Assembly: GCF_037975245.1 (NCBI RefSeq)
Contig: NC_092570.1
Coordinates: forward strand, 11,201,001-11,265,000
Direction: 5' to 3'
Length of the DNA stretch: 64,000 nucleotides
Source of the DNA: Apostichopus japonicus
Taxonomy: Eukaryota; Echinodermata; Holothuroidea; Aspidochirotida; Stichopodidae
Of this stretch, positions 38,701 through 50,855 are shown piece after piece. Both the position numbers and the translations under genes were made by a program. The notes beneath the pieces are model-generated. The model worked only from the letters and a program-made list of their open reading frames with translations. It made no database searches and was not told the origin of the DNA. Position 1 is the stretch's first letter, and every line of letters starts with the position of its first letter.

Positions 38701-40735
38701 TTCAGTGTTTTGCCATAGGGATGATTTGCACACGGCATTTCGCTCCCATCAAGCGATGCTTCTCTCGGATTCATTCTATAGACCCTTTAAAAAAGAGGGG
38801 GGGAGCTTATCAGGACCTTCTTCAATGTGTATTTTTTAAAAGAGACTACTAGGAAACTAAGCATAACAGAGCCATGTGCTCTTTTGCTATTTGACGGTCT
38901 TGAATGACTCCCTTAGTGTGTAATTACACTTTTCGTAAACGTCAAATATCTTCTTCAAGTGATTATAACTTCAGATCACTATTATCTATTTATCCAGTTT
39001 ATTCAACAAAATGTATTCTCTTTTCTATCGTATAAAATATATTTTCATTATAATGTGGGATGTGGCCTTTTTGAGGTTAAATAATTCTCTTTATCAACTT
39101 TTCAATGGCGGATTGCAAAATATAGCAAAAATTACCCAAACAAAAAATTAACCGGTAATTTTGCGATCATTCAAAAACTCTGTATGCTACGACACTCAGT
39201 TTCAGCGGAATATTATAAACACAATAGAGTCCATTCTATTGATATTAAACTTGTTGTGATTGGTTGGGGGCAACCTTATGCGTAGTACAATTTGATTTAC
39301 ATAGACCAATCATCAGAGGGCTCTCAAACGCACTATTGCATAGCTGTTTCCACGATCTTGTACAGTTGCAGCAGTTCCACAAAATTAGGATCAAATTCGC
39401 GGAAGAGAATAACATCAATCAAGATTAAAATGAAAGAAGGCTACCTCCGGTAGGTATTAATGAAATGTTTATGTTCCCTTTTCGGAACAATATTCGTCAA
39501 TCCTAATTAAAAAAGGCGAGAAACTGACTTTTCCCTCTGCTAATGCATATTTGTTTAGCGTACGTATACGGGAGTTTCTACAATTAGCAGGGTTCGCTTT
39601 TGTTACTTATCATACAGGCATACTGTCATCATAGGCTAGCTGACGTTAGGCTATTTTGAGTGATGTCTGCCACTCTGTGTCTGAGGAATCCCTGTATCTT
39701 ATTAAATACCGAAGTTAAACTAGCTAAATGTTACATCAGCTACAAGATATCTAATTGATGATACGTTATATTACATAAGATAGTGCAGCCTAAGAATAGG
39801 AAGGGTTAGGAAACAGGATTAAAAGCCCAACTGAGTGATACTGCGTTACTGTAGTGTAGGCCCAGTCCATTGGGGCCCAGTAGTAGGCCTATGTTCGGGC
39901 TCCTAGCCAGCTTTTAATTTTTAGGGGACAGGTTAGAGAAGTGGTCATGGTAAATCACACAAGGAATATGCGTACCAATAAAGCAATGTTATTCACAGTA
40001 CCGTATGCTCATCCGACGAGTTAAATTTGAAATAAATAATAGGCCCTAGTGACTTTAATTTTATTTTTTCAGTGCAATTTCTGTAGGCAACTATTTTCGT
40101 CTTGCGTGTGCAAAAATAAGCAGAAATTATGATTTAGAACAAGAACAGTTTTTTCAGTTGTAATATGTTCCACAAATTATAAATTCAATTATAAGCTTGT
40201 GGCAGTGAAAACAACATTTGTTTAATTGTTTTATTTCCCTTTATTTCTACAAACTTAAATGTTCTTTTAGGCTTTACCTTTATATGTATAAAATATTTAT
40301 CAAAGGGTGTGTTGTGTCCAAAAGTTTTCAAAATAGAAGCATACTTTTTGATCATCAGCTAAAAATGTCAAATTCATATTTTTAAAATTACAGTTAGCCC
40401 AGATAAATTTTAAGAAAGGAATGTTTAATACATACTAAAGAGATATTGTAATTAATGTTTCAATTGGTGTTCAGGACATCCTTAGTTATTATTATTGTTG
40501 GTTTGGGGTAACATATTTGATTGAAACAATTTTTGGTATGTAGGAAAAATATTTTTTAAACAAAGCTTTAAATTTATTGTGACCTTTGCACACAAATACA
40601 ATTTTATTTTTGAAAATGTCCAAATAGAGTAGGCAGTTTTTTTTTTGGTAGGTAAGGTTGCACCAAACCCAAACTTTTTTTAAGTATGGCCTCATTTAAA
40701 TTCCACTCTTTGCAAATTTGTTACCTATTTTTCAT
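35770..40735. other. No firm gene; possible introns or 5' region
   Basis: No exon with both coding signal and splice sites was found. Weak candidates are minus-strand frames at 36206-36406 and 36964-37146, and a donor-bounded segment at 38239-38340. AGGCCTA motifs are common at 37.9-38.2 kb and 39.8-39.9 kb. Confidence 0.45.
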
Positions 40736-40741
40736 CTATAG

Positions 40742-43584
40742 ATGACTATGAATCCATGCAGAGATTTAAGAAAACTTGAGAGGGTAAACTATGCTGCAAT
40801 TGCCAATGGTCGTACATTACCCAAGAACCCGGTGAATAGCAAAGACGTTTGGTCAACAAAGAAACTTTATGAATTAGAAGAAATCGATCACAAAGTTGAA
40901 AACGGAGAGTCGCTTCTCAAAGTGCACAACATAGGCTGGAATTCAAAATACAATGAGTGGCGGAGCTTATCTGATGTTGTAAATATCCCTCAGCATATGA
41001 TTGATTCATCAGTGGAAGCGGAAAACAGATTTAAAACTGAAATTCAAATTGCAATAAAAGAATCACTCAATTGTAATAGAAAGTGTGATTCACTAGTGGA
41101 GCTGAGGGGTACCGTTGCCCAAGAATACTTTCAAAGTGCTTACAGAATGTGGAGCGTGTATTTTGGGGGAGCCCAGTCAGTGGACGCTGCAGAGACATGT
41201 ATACTTGGACCAAGTTCTTGATAAGAACTGGTATTTCCAAATTGTCAACCGATTTGGCGATTTTAGCTACATAAGAGAAGGGTCATTTCAGTACTGGCTA
41301 ACAGAAAGAACACCACTTCAAGAATTCACTGTTTGTGACAAAGGTCTTACTTCGATGTATTTTCACAGAGGTTTTGTAGTTGAAGTTAAATTTGTAAAGG
41401 GACTCGGCAACAAATTTGACTTTATTTCCTTTATGCAAAAAGTAGAAGCCACATTTCCAGCTTGTAGCTCATGAGCCAACTTGCTTTAAGAGAACCATGG
41501 AATCTGTTTTAAGCCAATTTACCATGGTCCGTGTTTTAAGTTGTGTTTTTTGCTTATTGTTTTTTATGTTTCCACCGCTATGCCCAACCAAAACTATGAC
41601 AATACTGTTGAAATTCCAATCGACAATTACATGTTGTATCAATTGGGAATTTCACAAGGAAATGTTATTGAAGAAAACGTTGTTCAGTCTCTTTTGTTAA
41701 AGACATGCAAAACACGTAAAGTGGACATTAACAAAATGGACATTTCTTCAGTTGTTAGAACAGTAATTCAGAAGCTCAAGAACATGCTACGTAAAGGCGG
41801 CTATGCTAGGAAGAAGACGATTGAAGAGTGGGAAAAAACTAAGTACATGGTTAAGATTCCTTACAAAACAGACTCACCAACAAAACAAAAACTGACAGAA
41901 GATGTTGAAAGGGAACGGATAAAAAGAAAAAGGTCTGTAGAAAAGGTGAAAAATACACAACACAAAATAGAAATCCTGACGAATGAAAAAGAAGAATTGG
42001 AAAAGCAAATTAAAAGAATTCAGCATCTTGGAAAAAAGGAGGTAAAGAAGGAAAGGTTAAACGTAAATTGATTTACTCAAAATCGTATACATGAAAAATG
42101 AAGCAAAAACGAATGATATCTATAATAAAAAGGCATCCAAGAGTTATCACGAGGACATTTCACTGAAGTCTCTCTGTCAGTCAGAGATAGGAGTGGCAGT
42201 ACCCTTATGATAGACGCAAATGAACCATGACAGGAAAGCAGAACGCAAAACTTATACGCATCAGAGACACCCAAAACATCTCCAGAAGAGTTTACCACAA
42301 GCTAACTATGCAGTGCCCAATCCTTTCTAAAGAGTACCGATTAAAGATTTGGAAGAAACAACTCGGTGCAAAATTTAATATTCATGATGTAGATAAGTTT
42401 ATCAGAGTTTGGCAATCATTTAAAGGAAACTTTATGCTCTAGGTTGTCAGTGTTGCTCTCCAAAACCTCTAGTAGGAGTATCATACTTCAAGATGATGCT
42501 GTCAAGGTAAAGATTACAGGAGATGGGACAACTATAGGCAAGTGTCTATGTAACTTATATTGCATTCAGTATTATAGGAGAAGATTGTCGGCAGGTAGTA
42601 ATGGTAGTTATCTCCTTGCCATTGTTAGAGTCCCTGAAAAACAAGCCACCCTTGCCGATGAAATCAGTAATATCTGAAATTAAAGAGATACATAGTGTTT
42701 GTGTTCACAGAGAAAATGTTAAAGTAAATTATATCTAGGTGGTGACCTGAACTTCTTTAATCAAATAATGGTTTTAGAAGGATTTAGTGCAAAGCATTGC
42801 TGTTTGCGGTGCAGATGTCCAAGTGAACTATGTTGGGATTTTCAAAACGTTTTGTCTATGCATAATGTTGATTTGGGTGCTAGAACTATAAGGAGTATAA
42901 TTGAAAATTCCTCTAAAAAGGGCATCAGTAGACTTAAATTGCTTTTCCCCTTTTTCAAATATACCTGTTATTAATGTGGTACCAGATTCTCTGCATCTCT
43001 CCTTGAGAATAGCCGACCAATTAATCAATCACCTTTTAGTCGAACTGAAATCACTAGATAATTTAATAAAGTGCAGTTCTAACTGTTCGATATCAAATTT
43101 CTCGTGCACTAGTTTGAAACATACATTCTTTAGGAATATCATGGCAATTTTATGTTGAAAAGTCAACTAAGCTCATTACTTCAAAAGATTTCACAGGACC
43201 AGAGCACTTGCAAATTTTACAAAATATAAAGTTGGCGGAGTTCATTCCAAATCACTCCAAACTGAAAAAAACTTGAAGTGCTTTGGAAAGTCTTTTACCA
43301 TTAATGGATTGCATTTAAGGGAACTTATCATTTCAAGATGTAGACAAGTTTGAACGAAAAGCATGTGCATGGGTAGAGTTGTTCACAGAGTCTATTTGAG
43401 TAAGGATGTGACCCCTTACATGCTTACCTATGAATCATGTGCCCGATGCTTTATGATTACCTGGAAATATTTCCAATTTTCGAACGGTCTGGGAAACTTG
43501 AATGATATGGTAACAGTTTGGTTTTTCTGTTCTTCATCACATATTAAAACATGCATTTCGCCAAGTAATGCAAAAGCAGAATAG
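40742..43584 (+). pseudogene. Decayed gene of a multi-copy, possibly transposase-related family
   Basis: The ATG at 40742 follows a strong acceptor (TTTTTCATCTATAG), suggesting a spliced 5' UTR; the rest is intronless. Domains in order: NPCRDLRKLERVNYAA start; a chromo-barrel-like segment (YELEEIDHK... VHNIGWNSKYNEWR) at residues ~40-75; a frameshift near 41190-41225; a conserved block ending at 41474; a lysine-rich coiled coil at 41575-42071; YHKLTMQCP near 42290; VKITGDGT near 42515; GGDLNFF near 42740; a CLRCRCP cluster near 42805; PDSLHLSLRI near 42985; KDVTPYM and GLGNLNDM at 43400-43510. At least five frameshifts or stops separate these. I recall similar proteins in cnidarians, amphioxus and echinoderms, of unknown function. 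An RNase H-like transposase role is an inference from the spaced GDGT/GGD/LHL motifs. Confidence 0.6.
41575..42071 (+). pseudogene. Best-preserved open part of the 40.7-43.6 kb gene (coiled coil)
   Basis: An open stretch of ~165 codons. It begins with a short conserved region (IDNYMLYQLGISQGNVIEEN), continues through KTRKVDINKMD and a basic segment KNMLRKGGYARKKT, and ends in a Lys/Glu-rich heptad-like coiled coil (about 42 residues before the stop). In the family this lies between the N-terminal chromo-like region and the C-terminal GDGT region. Here it is cut off from both by frame breaks. Confidence 0.55.
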
Positions 43585-43959
43585 AATTCATCTATTGGCA
43601 TCTTCCTGTCAAAGAATGAAAGTTACAGTTGCTTGTTCGTTGTGCAAACAACATGATCATAACAAAAGAACCTGCCAGATGAGCAAGACGGGACCACAGT
43701 GACTGAAACCATAGAAAACACACTAACAATCTGTTACATGGCTTTAATTTATGGTGATACTTTTATAGCAATTGTTTCATTTCTGCTCTGTACTATAGTT
43801 TAAAATTGTGTTAAAATACAAATTGTAAGAGTGGAATGCCACCCATGTTTAAATTTCAAAACGAGGGATCAAAACAATATTTATACACTAACTTATTATA
43901 AGATATACTGCACCTGCATCCATCAAACAAAACTGATCAGGTCTGTCTGAATTATATAA

Positions 43960-45010
43960 CTGTTGAGCAAAATTTTTCAGGTACAATATATTAATTATGA
44001 TGAAAATATATACTTTTATCTTTGTGTTCAATTTTCAATGTATTCACATATCAGGTTAACAATGTTTTCTTACATTTTAAAAACTTGTTTCTGTCCAAAT
44101 GTCACAATGTATGTAAATATTGTAAGTATATATAAGTATAAGTATAAATATTGAAAGTTGTATTCAAGTGACTTTACATATCAGGTTGATTCCGTCCAAA
44201 TGGCACATAAATTACTGCATTTGTTATCTCTACTAAGCAATGTATGCACATTGTACACATTGTGTAAGTATGCAGGCTTGCTGTATTAATAGTTTAAAGT
44301 TGTATTCAGTAGATTTACATAACAGGTTAACAATGTTTTTGTTACATTTTACAAACTTGATTCTGTCCAAATGGCACATAAATGACTGCCTTTGTTATTA
44401 AAGAGGGGATCTCGTCTTGCTGATTGGCTAAGATATGCAACGTGGGAATATGTGCAGTCTTGATGTAATATTATTGTATATATTTAAAACAATTCAGGTC
44501 AACATCGTATTATGGTTTGAATCCACTGTTAATTTTATCCAATTTTCTGTCTTTCACACCAAATCAATTGTGCTTTTTTTATTTATAACTAAATTTAAGG
44601 TGCAAAATTCAACAATTAGATTTCATTTGTAACTTGGTTTTTGAACTATTTTTGAGACTAATGGAACACACACTGACATAGGGCTATGCAGTAACACAAC
44701 GTAAGTAACAGTGAGTGCGACAACCCATGTACGTTCACACATAGGCCTATTGGGCCTGCAAATTGATAATTAGTTAATATTGATCAACAAATGAGACGTG
44801 TCAACTTAAAGACATGAAAACCTATTACTCTGAGATTGCCCCTTAAAGTTCAAACACGATATGTATTGATTATGTCAATGCTTGCCTTGTTGACATTGAA
44901 AACATGTTTTTAAGTTTTATCAAAAATTGTATTTAAATACCTTTCTATTTATCGGTTATGTTCTGACCTTATACAACTTTGATTCTGTCCAATTGGCACA
45001 TAAAGAACTG
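43960..45010 (+). repeat. Degenerate repeats downstream of the decayed gene
   Basis: The phrase TTCTGTCCAAATGGCACATAAA and surrounding GGTTAACAATGTTTT... TACATTTTA occur near 44053-44110, 44190-44230, 44336-44400 and 44965-45020 with irregular spacing. Possibly the degenerate 3' end of the same mobile element. Confidence 0.55.
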
Positions 45011-45073
45011 CCTTTTGTTATTTAGTTTATAGTTGTTCATGTTTTAACGATTATGTGAATATGATTGCTTGAC

Positions 45074-45263
45074 TTTTTAATGAGGGGATAAATACGAGGG
45101 GAACCGGTCTTAAATTTGATTTGAGACCGATGATGACGTCATCGAGGAGGCTGAGCGGACCAAGGCGATAGCCGAGGTCCGCTGCCCTTCTCGATGACGT
45201 CATCAGAGGTCTCAAATCAAATTTAAGACCGGGTACCCTCGTTTTTATCCCCATTCATAAATG
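45074..45263. mobile_element. Hairpin MITE (~190 bp)
   Basis: Near-perfect palindrome. Both arms carry GGGGATAAA, ACCGGTCTTAAATTTGATTT, GAGACC and TGATGACGTCATCGAG around a short GC-rich loop at ~45152-45180. The overlapping 67-codon minus frame is a shadow of the palindrome. Confidence 0.85.
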
Positions 45264-45924
45264 ACCCTCACAAATGTTAGAAAACGGCATTTTTTCGCTA
45301 ATTTTTGCTGATCTGTATTTAATTCTCCTTATGCCTCCCTTGATCTTTTTCCTGAATGACGTAATAGTCACCTCATGTAAAACAGCATTTTCTTCCGACG
45401 AACATTAAGAGTGAAAAATTACGAATGAAGCAGTATCGTTTGGTCTTAAATTTTGGTACTTAAATCAATTCAAGCACTAAAAAATGGAGGGAAATGACAA
45501 TTAAAAAAGAACAAATGAACAAATTTCTAAAGATAACATTTGAAAACTTTTTTTTGACCTACCAGGTCAAATTGCGCAATAAACAGATACTGAGTTGTGT
45601 GTGTTCTGGAAAGTCCGTAAACGCTACAACAGTTAGGCTAGCAACGTTGCCTATTGCTATCATTCTTTTGAGTAGAACTCGTCTATCCCTGGTCGGTAGA
45701 TGAACCGTTCAAATAAACGTTTACTGGGCCTGAGAATGAGCAGTTTTTGAAGAGGTTCCGAGCCCCATTGTATGATTGTTCGACAGGTTTGGACTTGTAG
45801 TAACCGCAGTGTTATTGCAAGTCTGAAAGATCGCTAGGCCTAGTCCCTGGTCAGTCATGTCGTTACTGCTAGAAGTAGTAGTAGGCCTAGTGCTTACGTT
45901 ATTGCTAGGCTTAGCGACAAGGGT

Positions 45925-46131
45925 TTTTTTTTTTAAACTATTTTATTAAGCATTATTAATGTATTTACGACTTCTTAAATCTTCATACTTTTTATATTAT
46001 TATATGTCTTTTTAAAAACTATTTTTTATTATGTCTTTTTAAAAACTTTTTTTTTTTAAACTATTTTATTAAGCATTATTAATGTATTTATGACTTCTTA
46101 AATTTTCATACTTTTTATATTATTATATGTC
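45925..46131 (+). repeat. Tandem duplication, 123-bp period
   Basis: A T-run plus AAACTATTTTATTAAGCATT... ATATTATTATATGTC occurs twice, 123 bp apart, with two or three substitutions. Confidence 0.85.
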
Positions 46132-46637
46132 AGAGGGCCTCGTGGAAGATTAGCTATTGCTAAACGAGCTACCCTCTTAAAATAAAGTTGAAATAAAATA
46201 AAAAATTAAAATAAAGGTTTCTTCTGTTATAGTGTCAACATTGGACGCTTTACGCTTCGGTTCTTCGTTGAAGCACCTTGATAAGGTTGCTGACATTGAC
46301 TCTAGCTCAAAATTAAGCTCAAAATTAATCCCTAAGTTATTCATGTTACTCGAAGTATTTAGCTGGATGATTAAAGAAGTACGTACAGTGTGTATTGAGA
46401 CTTGGTGTGTGTGAAAACATATACAGTACTACTGCTGTAACTAGTTGCAAGTAGACTATATATACTGTACAGTATTCTTTTGCAATTTGAAACATTACTT
46501 TGCCCATGAACATATTTGCATATACTCATGGCATGTCTTCATTTCTTTTAATTATGACTTCATTATTGCCACGGCAACAAACCAGTGTTTGTCTAACATT
46601 TCGATCCTGAAGCAATTCTCCTCTCTATACACTCGAC

Positions 46638-46662
46638 CAGTCTCGAATCGCATTCGAGACTG
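46638..46662. repeat. Short perfect hairpin
   Basis: CAGTCTCGAAT and ATTCGAGACTG are separated by CGC: an 11-bp stem and a 3-base loop. It lies in otherwise featureless sequence. Confidence 0.7.
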
Positions 46663-47469
46663 ATCCAGTATACAGAAAGTTGGTTTAGGCATTTATGAAT
46701 GTTTAATAAAAAAGAAAGCGGAATGAAAACCTCACATGTTTTAGTTTACTTTTTTATTTTAGCCACCTTTCATTAAACTAAACTAAACAGTGGTATGGTA
46801 ACTTAAGTCAGTTAGTCATGAACTGCCTACGTATTATTGGGGTCTGATATGAAAATATAAACGCCTTCACATGACCTGCTTAGTAGGATAATGAGTCCTG
46901 GTAATTACACCACCTTCCAATACTTGCACTGTGCCCACCTTCCAATACTAGACCCTCCCCTATCAGCCTTGGATTTGCCAACCGTGAAAAGGAATGACTT
47001 TGATAGCTATATGGGGGATACTGAGTAGGGTAAAGCATGCCCTATTTTGAGAGGTCCATTAAGAGTTGATGTGTAAAAATAAAGTGTATTTGGGCAAAAC
47101 ATTAACTTGGCAATGATTGATGGCTTGAGAAAGAGACTATTTACTGTAAAAATAAACCCCCAAAATGAAAATATCACGGATGACCAGGCCCGCAGAGAGG
47201 ATTTGTAGGGCCTGTGGCAAATGGTTTAATATTGGACCCCATGAACCTTTCCTCAAAATTGTTAGTCCGATTTTTGAATTCGGGCAACTTGCCTCCCCCC
47301 CCCCCGCTTCCTTTCTCAGAGCAGGTCTGGGAGTTTGAGCATATCCTATAACGTTCAGACAGCCCAGATGCGCCTGTGTATTTCATTAGGAAAGCTAGTA
47401 GAAATATATGAATTCAGATAAGATTGTTAATCGCGAAAACGGTATGCGAACCGTACACTCAACATGTAG

Positions 47470-47917
47470 GAGAAGCGTTGTCTGTTTAAAAGCCTTGCTT
47501 TCGCTATTTATGCATTGTAAATTACATGAATAGAGATACAATAACATTTATGTAGAAGCAAACTATTCTTTATGGGAAAAGAGAAGCAGTTGTCTGCTTA
47601 AAAGCCTTGCTTTCGCTATTTATGCATTGTAAATTACATGAATAGAGATACAACAGCATTTATGTAGAAGCAAACTATTCTTTATGGTTAAAGAGAAGCA
47701 GTTGTCTGCTTAAAAGCCTTGCTTTCGCTATTTATGCATTGTAAATTACATGAATAGAGATACAATAACATTTATGTAGAAGCAAACTATTCTTTATGGG
47801 AAAAGAGAAGCAGTTGTCTGCTTAAAAGCCTTGCTTTCGCTATTTATGCATTGAAAATTACATGAATAGAGATACAATAGCATTTATGTAGAAGCAAACT
47901 ATTCTTTATGGGTAATG
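47470..47917 (+). repeat. 112-bp tandem repeat, four copies
   Basis: Copies start GAGAAGC at 47470, 47581, 47693 and 47805. They are almost identical, with one or two changes each; the first lacks one base. No coding frame runs through them. Confidence 0.95.
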
Positions 47918-48709
47918 ATTGCGAATATAGCTACCATATTAAATTTAATTTATTTTTCAATACCCTATGTACACAATTGTATAGACCGTAATGGCTCATA
48001 GCAAAGGTTTTGTTATGCGGAGAGTGACACCATAGTTTTGGCTTAGTTTCGCAGAAAGAAAAATTGGGTAAAAAACTACCTTTTGTCAGTTGCATCTAAA
48101 CATTGTTTACTTTGAGATCTCATGTGTTAGATATTTACAATATTTAAAAGAAAAAAAATATGTACGCATTGGTAATACTTGTAATGTTAATACCTAGACA
48201 TGAAAACACAATTGGGCATTCTGATAGACTATATATGATGTGGGTGAAGATACACAGATAATTTGGTGAAAATAACTTGTTTTGTTTGGATTATCATAAG
48301 CCGTTATTGCATGTTTAAAAACAGGCCTAGGAATAACTTTGCAGACATAGGTGTTTTGTTAACATAGCCATGCCTGAGGGTCCAGGGGCCAGACCCGTGG
48401 AGTGACAGCTATATGGTTAAGTAGCACCTTTTGTCTGATTTATCCCATCAACGAAAGTTTGATCCATGATAAATGTTTATAGAATGATCAGCAATGATTG
48501 TCTTTAGATGAAAAATCTTTTTAATACTTAAAATGTAATCAGAATTGTTGCTATGCCTACCCTGTTGTTCTAGTCATTATCTTACAAAACACATTTCAGA
48601 GATATTACAGACTAAATCTTCTTCAACCTTGAGAGAAATTTCTCTTAGAAAAACCTTAACATCAATTGGAGATGTTTTGCTATTCTCCACATACAATCTC
48701 TCTTGTTGT

Positions 48710-49030
48710 TTTGTGTAGATGTTGCTTGTTGAGATTTTCATATTTTGATCCCTATTGTCTCCAAATTACCTTTGACTTCCACCAAACACAATAGAGTTCT
48801 TATACTCATATCTTGTACTCATATGAGGAAGTCAAATGCCAAATATAAGATACGCTGTAGTTACCTACCTTGATGATATTGTGTTTAAAAGGTTGAATAT
48901 TTGCTGATCTTAAATAACCTTTTGACCTTCTCCAAAATCCAGCCAAAAGTTCACACATTATCTACTATTCTATAATTCTACTACACCTTGAAGTTGTTTA
49001 TAAGAACTTGGCATGTATATACACAGGGTT
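48710..49030 (+). repeat. TTTGACCTCCACCAAA-type dispersed repeat, copy 1
   Basis: Contains CCTTTGACTTCCACCAAAC and CAATAGAGTTCTTATACTC-like phrases, then a second, more diverged unit. It shares wording with 52205-52410 and 52865-53275. I recognise this as a repeat style common in several marine invertebrate genomes. Confidence 0.6.
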
Positions 49031-49114
49031 TCTTATTTTTGTAAGACTAGCAATTGCACCACATGAAAGTTTTAATTGTGATACAAAGTCTCATGGCATT
49101 TAATGTACAAATGA

Positions 49115-49290
49115 TACAGCGATGGACATCTCAGGTCCAGCTAAAGATAACAAGGTATCACCTTTCATTACTGTCTGCATTTTGTAGCGACAAGAGAAAA
49201 ACTTCACTTGCAAGCAAGCAGCGGAAAGTTAACTTTTTAAAGATGGCGGCATGCTGTTTGGGGTGAGTCCTCAATGCCTTTAATGTTAAA
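49115..49290 (+). pseudogene. Possible 5' end of a THAP/P-like gene (leader plus first mini-exon)
   Basis: The leader matches the dispersed block at 21795-21965 and, inverted, at 51478-51600. It is followed by ATG at 49243 encoding M-A-A-C-C-L-G and a consensus donor GG|GTGAGT at 49263. A Met followed soon by a Cys pair is how many THAP zinc-finger proteins begin, with the first exon ending inside the finger. No matching next exon is seen on this strand, so it is probably a relic. Confidence 0.35.
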
Positions 49291-49857
49291 GATGGGCAGT
49301 AGTGTACCTTGTAAATGAGCATTGTCATTTGTTTGATTGTATCTATTGTTTGCAAATTTGAAGACTGCATTCTACCAATTGTAAGATTTGTTTCTCTTTT
49401 AATGGGGAATAAATATTTCTCCTTAAATGTATTGCATCAGTTGTTGTCACTTGATCGTTTGCTTTTGTGAGCTAAACAGCTTAATAATATGTATGATACA
49501 AACATTAAATTGCCAGATATTTAATCTGTTGCTGTGATGAAAATGGCAGTGAAGTATGTACAATAACTTGGTTACTTTCAAGAAAATTTGCTCAATATTA
49601 TTTTACAAACATGATTTGATGCTATCCTTGAGTCCATTGTCAGATGATGAGGATGATGAGGCAAGTTCCTTTCCTTGATGAAGTTAAACCCTTTCATCTT
49701 TACCAACTGTCACAGAGTGTCCATTAGAAAGTCTCAAACACACAATTGCATTGATTAAAACATAGTCTTTAATACTGTGGTTGCAGGACCTTTAGTTAAC
49801 TACAAGAGTCACTCACCATGTTCATCTTTATCACAGTCTGTAAACAGTACATATCTT

Positions 49858-50361
49858 CATAGACGTAGGAGGGGTTCGTTTTTCAAGTTTTGGAAAAATT
49901 CGGGCAATGTGCTGAGAATTTTTCAAGCACCTGCTGGAAGAAGAAAAATCTGCAGTGTGTTTTGCACTCTTTTTGGTGAAAATTCAGGCAATATGCTGAA
50001 AATTTTTGGGCACCTTCTGAAAGAAGAATAATATGCAATGTTTTTTTCAATGGTTAAACTGATATTATTTTTATTGTTATTATTGTAACAACTTCCCAAT
50101 AATTATAATCAATATGGAATGGTAATAACACAGAAAATATGAACAAATTTTTTTCCGCGCTCCGCGCGCATACAACACCTTAATGCGCATATCATATAGG
50201 CTTTTATCGGTTATTTGCATGTGATGTAATAACAGATGAATGCCTAAATGATATGCACATTAAGATGTTGGATGCGCGGTGGTGCAAAAAATTTTGCTTA
50301 TATTTTGCAGGCAAGTTGTTACAGCCCCCCCCCAAATCAAATGAGGCTCCTACTCCTATTG
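49858..50361. mobile_element. CATAGG-family MITE, copy 2, inserted in a coding exon
   Basis: Ends CATAGACGTAGGAG and CTCCTACTCCTATTG; the interior matches copies at 13883-14385 and 62185-62772, including the AATTTTTGGGCACCT motif and the hairpin. A 21-base direct repeat starting GTTCATCTTTATCACAG lies at 49820-49840 and 50361-50381, outside a 16-base spacer on the left. It interrupts the exon at 50356-50604. Confidence 0.8.
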
Positions 50362-50604
50362 TTCATCTTTATCACAGTCTGCTAACTGTGGCTTATTATG
50401 TGATAGGGAAGCATACGGGTGGTCAATGAGCACCATTTGCTTCCGCGATTCCAAGTGAACCTTATCAAGGATCGTGCTAGTTTCCTTTGGGGCTCTTTGC
50501 CTTTTGGGGTTAGGCCTGTGCCTGAAAATTGTTGGTACAGCCCCTATCCTTAATTTCTTCCTTCCAGTAGCTTGATTAATCTTTAATAGATCTTCATAGT
50601 GAGC
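50356..50604 (-). CDS. THAP-like/P-transposase-like exon, interrupted by a MITE
   Basis: Starts after acceptor GGCTTTTAG and reads in phase 0 for 82 codons: AHYEDLLKINQATGRKKLRI, then GAVPTIFRHRPNPKRQRAPK, later VLIDHPYASLSHN and LADCDKDE. The AVPTIF motif after a basic stretch is the usual C-terminal end of a THAP zinc finger. The basic tail and DHxYA phrase occur in THAP-bearing P-like transposases. The frame ends at a TAG contributed by the MITE. Left of the MITE the same GATAAAGATGAACATG is repeated before a GTGAGT donor, so the exon probably ended there originally. The Cys ligands of the finger are not in this exon. Confidence 0.6.
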   Translation of the reverse strand, partial: AHYEDLLKINQATGRKKLRIGAVPTIFRHRPNPKRQRAPKETSTILDKVHLESRKQMVLIDHPYASLSHNKPQLADCDKDEQ

Positions 50605-50750
50605 CTAAAAGCCACAAACAAATGATACAAATTGTTTGGCATTAGTTCATTTAGGGGGTGGACATTTCCTACAGTTAGCCAACTTATAAGCTGTTACCCA
50701 GCATTATCATCTCAGCAAAGAGATACACTGTGAGCATAGTAGATACATAC

Positions 50751-50855
50751 TTGCTTAAGGTGGTGGAGGACAGTGAGGAATTTTTCTTCAGAGCACATGT
50801 CACCTTTGAATTGTAAACAAAGTGCTGACATTTTCAGGGAGTTGTTATTTACTGT
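50751..50855 (-). CDS. Possible preceding exon of the THAP-like gene
   Basis: 105 bases between a pyrimidine-rich acceptor (CATTATCTTTAG) and donor CAA|GTATGT. It is open in phase 0 (TVNNNSLKMSALCLQFKGDM then CSEEKFLTVLHHLKQ) and is phase-compatible with the exon starting at 50604. The C-x2-H ligand pair expected at this place in a THAP finger is not present; the sequence reads C-L-Q-F. So either the finger is degenerate or this exon belongs to something else. Confidence 0.35.
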
